Program-made: the position numbers and the translations under genes
DNA from: Actinomycetes bacterium
GTDB lineage: Bacteria > Actinomycetota > Acidimicrobiia > Acidimicrobiales > Bog-793
NCBI GenBank assembly: GCA_021786195.1
Contig: JAJYNS010000126.1
Coordinates: forward strand, 1 to 34,531
DNA: 34,531 nt
Reading direction: 5' to 3'
Part shown: positions 34,480-34,531 of the stretch, in pieces
Layout of the letters: every line of letters begins with the position of its first letter
Numbering within the stretch: position 1 is the first letter of the stretch
Notes under the pieces: generated by a model
Seen by the model: the letters and a program-made list of their open reading frames with translations, nothing else
What the model was told of the DNA's origin: nothing
Databases searched by the model: none

Positions 34480-34531
34480 GCGCGGGCCGTCCCGCCCGAC
34501 GAGCTCCCGCCGTCTTCCCGATGGGGCTAGG

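Overview
The window is very GC-rich, nearly every codon ends in G or C, and genes are packed with 1-8 base overlaps. This fits a high-GC actinomycete (Actinomycetota); the class cannot be fixed from the sequence alone. I see no tRNA, rRNA, CRISPR array, insertion sequence or phage gene, so it reads as chromosomal DNA.

Region 1 (1-5335) is an arsenic-response block. An ArsR repressor gene is followed by a promoter overlapped by a perfect 12+12 base inverted repeat. Next come an unusual ArsD chaperone fused to an AhpD/CMD-like domain with repeated Cys-Cys tails, and a full double-ATPase ArsA. On the other strand lies a ferredoxin plus flavin reductase gene that carries a one-base frameshift; a second ArsR-like site lies upstream of it. 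A divergent OsmC-like protein follows. No arsenite permease or arsenate reductase lies in the window.

Region 2 (5465-10609) holds three small minus-strand genes (Cys-rich, helix-turn-helix and SHOCT-like), a group 2 sigma-70 factor, a DEAD-box RNA helicase, and a membrane-anchored beta-propeller protein whose 3' end overlaps the helicase gene.

Region 3 (10610-20543) is a sugar-uptake and catabolism block. It encodes a LsrB/RhaS-type binding protein, a double-domain ABC ATPase, two permeases, a LacI-family regulator, a degenerate alpha/beta-hydrolase and an alpha-ketoglutarate-semialdehyde-type dehydrogenase. LacI-type operators occur twice before the binding-protein gene and once before the regulator gene, so the regulator probably controls both. 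A strong stem-loop after the binding-protein gene may set its expression above that of the membrane parts.

Region 4 (20561-28200) contains 6-phosphogluconate dehydrogenase, divergent glucose-6-phosphate isomerase, a large HrpA-type helicase, and a short-chain dehydrogenase with no ordinary start codon.

Region 5 (28278-34479) is a tightly coupled operon: a family 5 (peptide-type) binding protein, two Dpp-type permeases and a 769-residue fusion of an APH-fold kinase to a class III PLP enzyme. The fusion suggests a kinase followed by a phospho-lyase or aminotransferase acting on an imported amino alcohol or hydroxylated amino acid. The ABC ATPases for this importer are not in the window.
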